Origin: Niastella koreensis GR20-10
Lineage (GTDB): Bacteria; Bacteroidota; Bacteroidia; Chitinophagales; Chitinophagaceae
NCBI RefSeq assembly: GCF_000246855.1
Contig: NC_016609.1
Location: forward strand, 682,001 to 746,000
Length of the DNA stretch: 64,000 nt
Direction: 5' to 3'
Below the pieces are notes generated by a model. The model saw only the letters and a program-made list of their open reading frames with translations, did not search any database and was not told the origin of the DNA. Below, piece after piece: positions 63,990-64,000 of this stretch (positions within the stretch are counted from its first letter, which is position 1; the number at the start of each line of letters is the position of its first letter). The translations under genes and the position numbers were made by a program.

Positions 63990-64000
63990 ATGAAAAAATT
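63990..64000 (+). CDS. Start of next gene (3' partial)
   Basis: An ATG followed by AAAAAATT begins a frame MKK that runs off the window. The Lys-rich start suggests a signal peptide, but too little is visible to say more. Confidence 0.4.

Overview
This window looks like a chromosomal segment of a Bacteroidota bacterium, most probably Chitinophagaceae (Niastella/Chitinophaga-like). Pointers are a T9SS-type C-terminal sorting domain on a secreted protease, FtsX-type permeases of the Bacteroidota kind, DUF3667 and DUF3575 proteins, regulator-propeller/LytS sensor kinases, several promoters of the Bacteroidota -7 form TAnnTTTG, and a tmRNA with a GNTQFAMAA tag.

Region 1 (1-21.6 kb) is ordered core chromosome. 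It carries the end of a kelch-Na+ symporter fusion, mazG translationally coupled to a 1259-residue histidine kinase, a PolX/PHP protein whose polymerase site has lost its catalytic acids, pyruvate carboxylase, rplU-rpmA, a 30-residue Lys/Ala protein, a GH3-type acyl-adenylating enzyme, dxr and rseP. The gaps between these genes hold unusual hairpins built from short repeated words (GTGAGTAGT, GGAACTCTGAACTT, AAGCTTAACGCT, GAGAATACC). Two copies of the first type flank a four-helix-bundle gene.

Region 2 (21.6-37.8 kb) begins at the tmRNA gene (ssrA) and is an accretion zone. Copies of the tmRNA 3' end (T-arm plus acceptor strand), most of them followed directly by their own intrinsic terminator, recur in the same orientation at about 24.29, 27.06, 30.62, 30.89 and 36.97 kb. 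Between them lie cargo and wreckage: a GH25 lysozyme, a truncated BamA-like barrel, an FtsX-type permease, a lone AT-rich SF1 (DNA2/NAM7-like) helicase, fragments of fumarase, alcohol dehydrogenase and 2OG oxygenase genes, a methyltransferase, an SDR/HxlR pair, a VOC protein and an aldo/keto reductase. At the far end is the C-terminal remnant of a serine recombinase, whose frame runs into the last tmRNA-like copy, and a frameshifted XRE regulator. The best reading is serial integration at the ssrA 3' end followed by decay. The helicase between two such copies is the best candidate for an undescribed, possibly defensive, cargo.

Region 3 (38-54.6 kb) is an accessory block of redox and electrophile-handling enzymes (old yellow enzyme, quinone-oxidoreductase-like MDR proteins, SDR, cupin, pirin, tautomerase, alpha/beta hydrolase) with AraC and Crp/Fnr regulators. 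It contains two partly complementary, decayed versions of one locus (38.4-41.3 and 44.0-46.3 kb) and an inverted broken copy of the Crp/Fnr gene. Several pseudogenes here keep both ends and lack the middle.

Region 4 (54.7-64 kb) returns to ordinary genes: a DUF3575 outer-membrane protein, a Tat-exported sugar-phosphate isomerase/epimerase-like protein, a His-rich 45-residue lipoprotein, a propeller sensor kinase with its LytTR response regulator, a T9SS-exported metzincin protease and a tail-fibre-like secreted protein.
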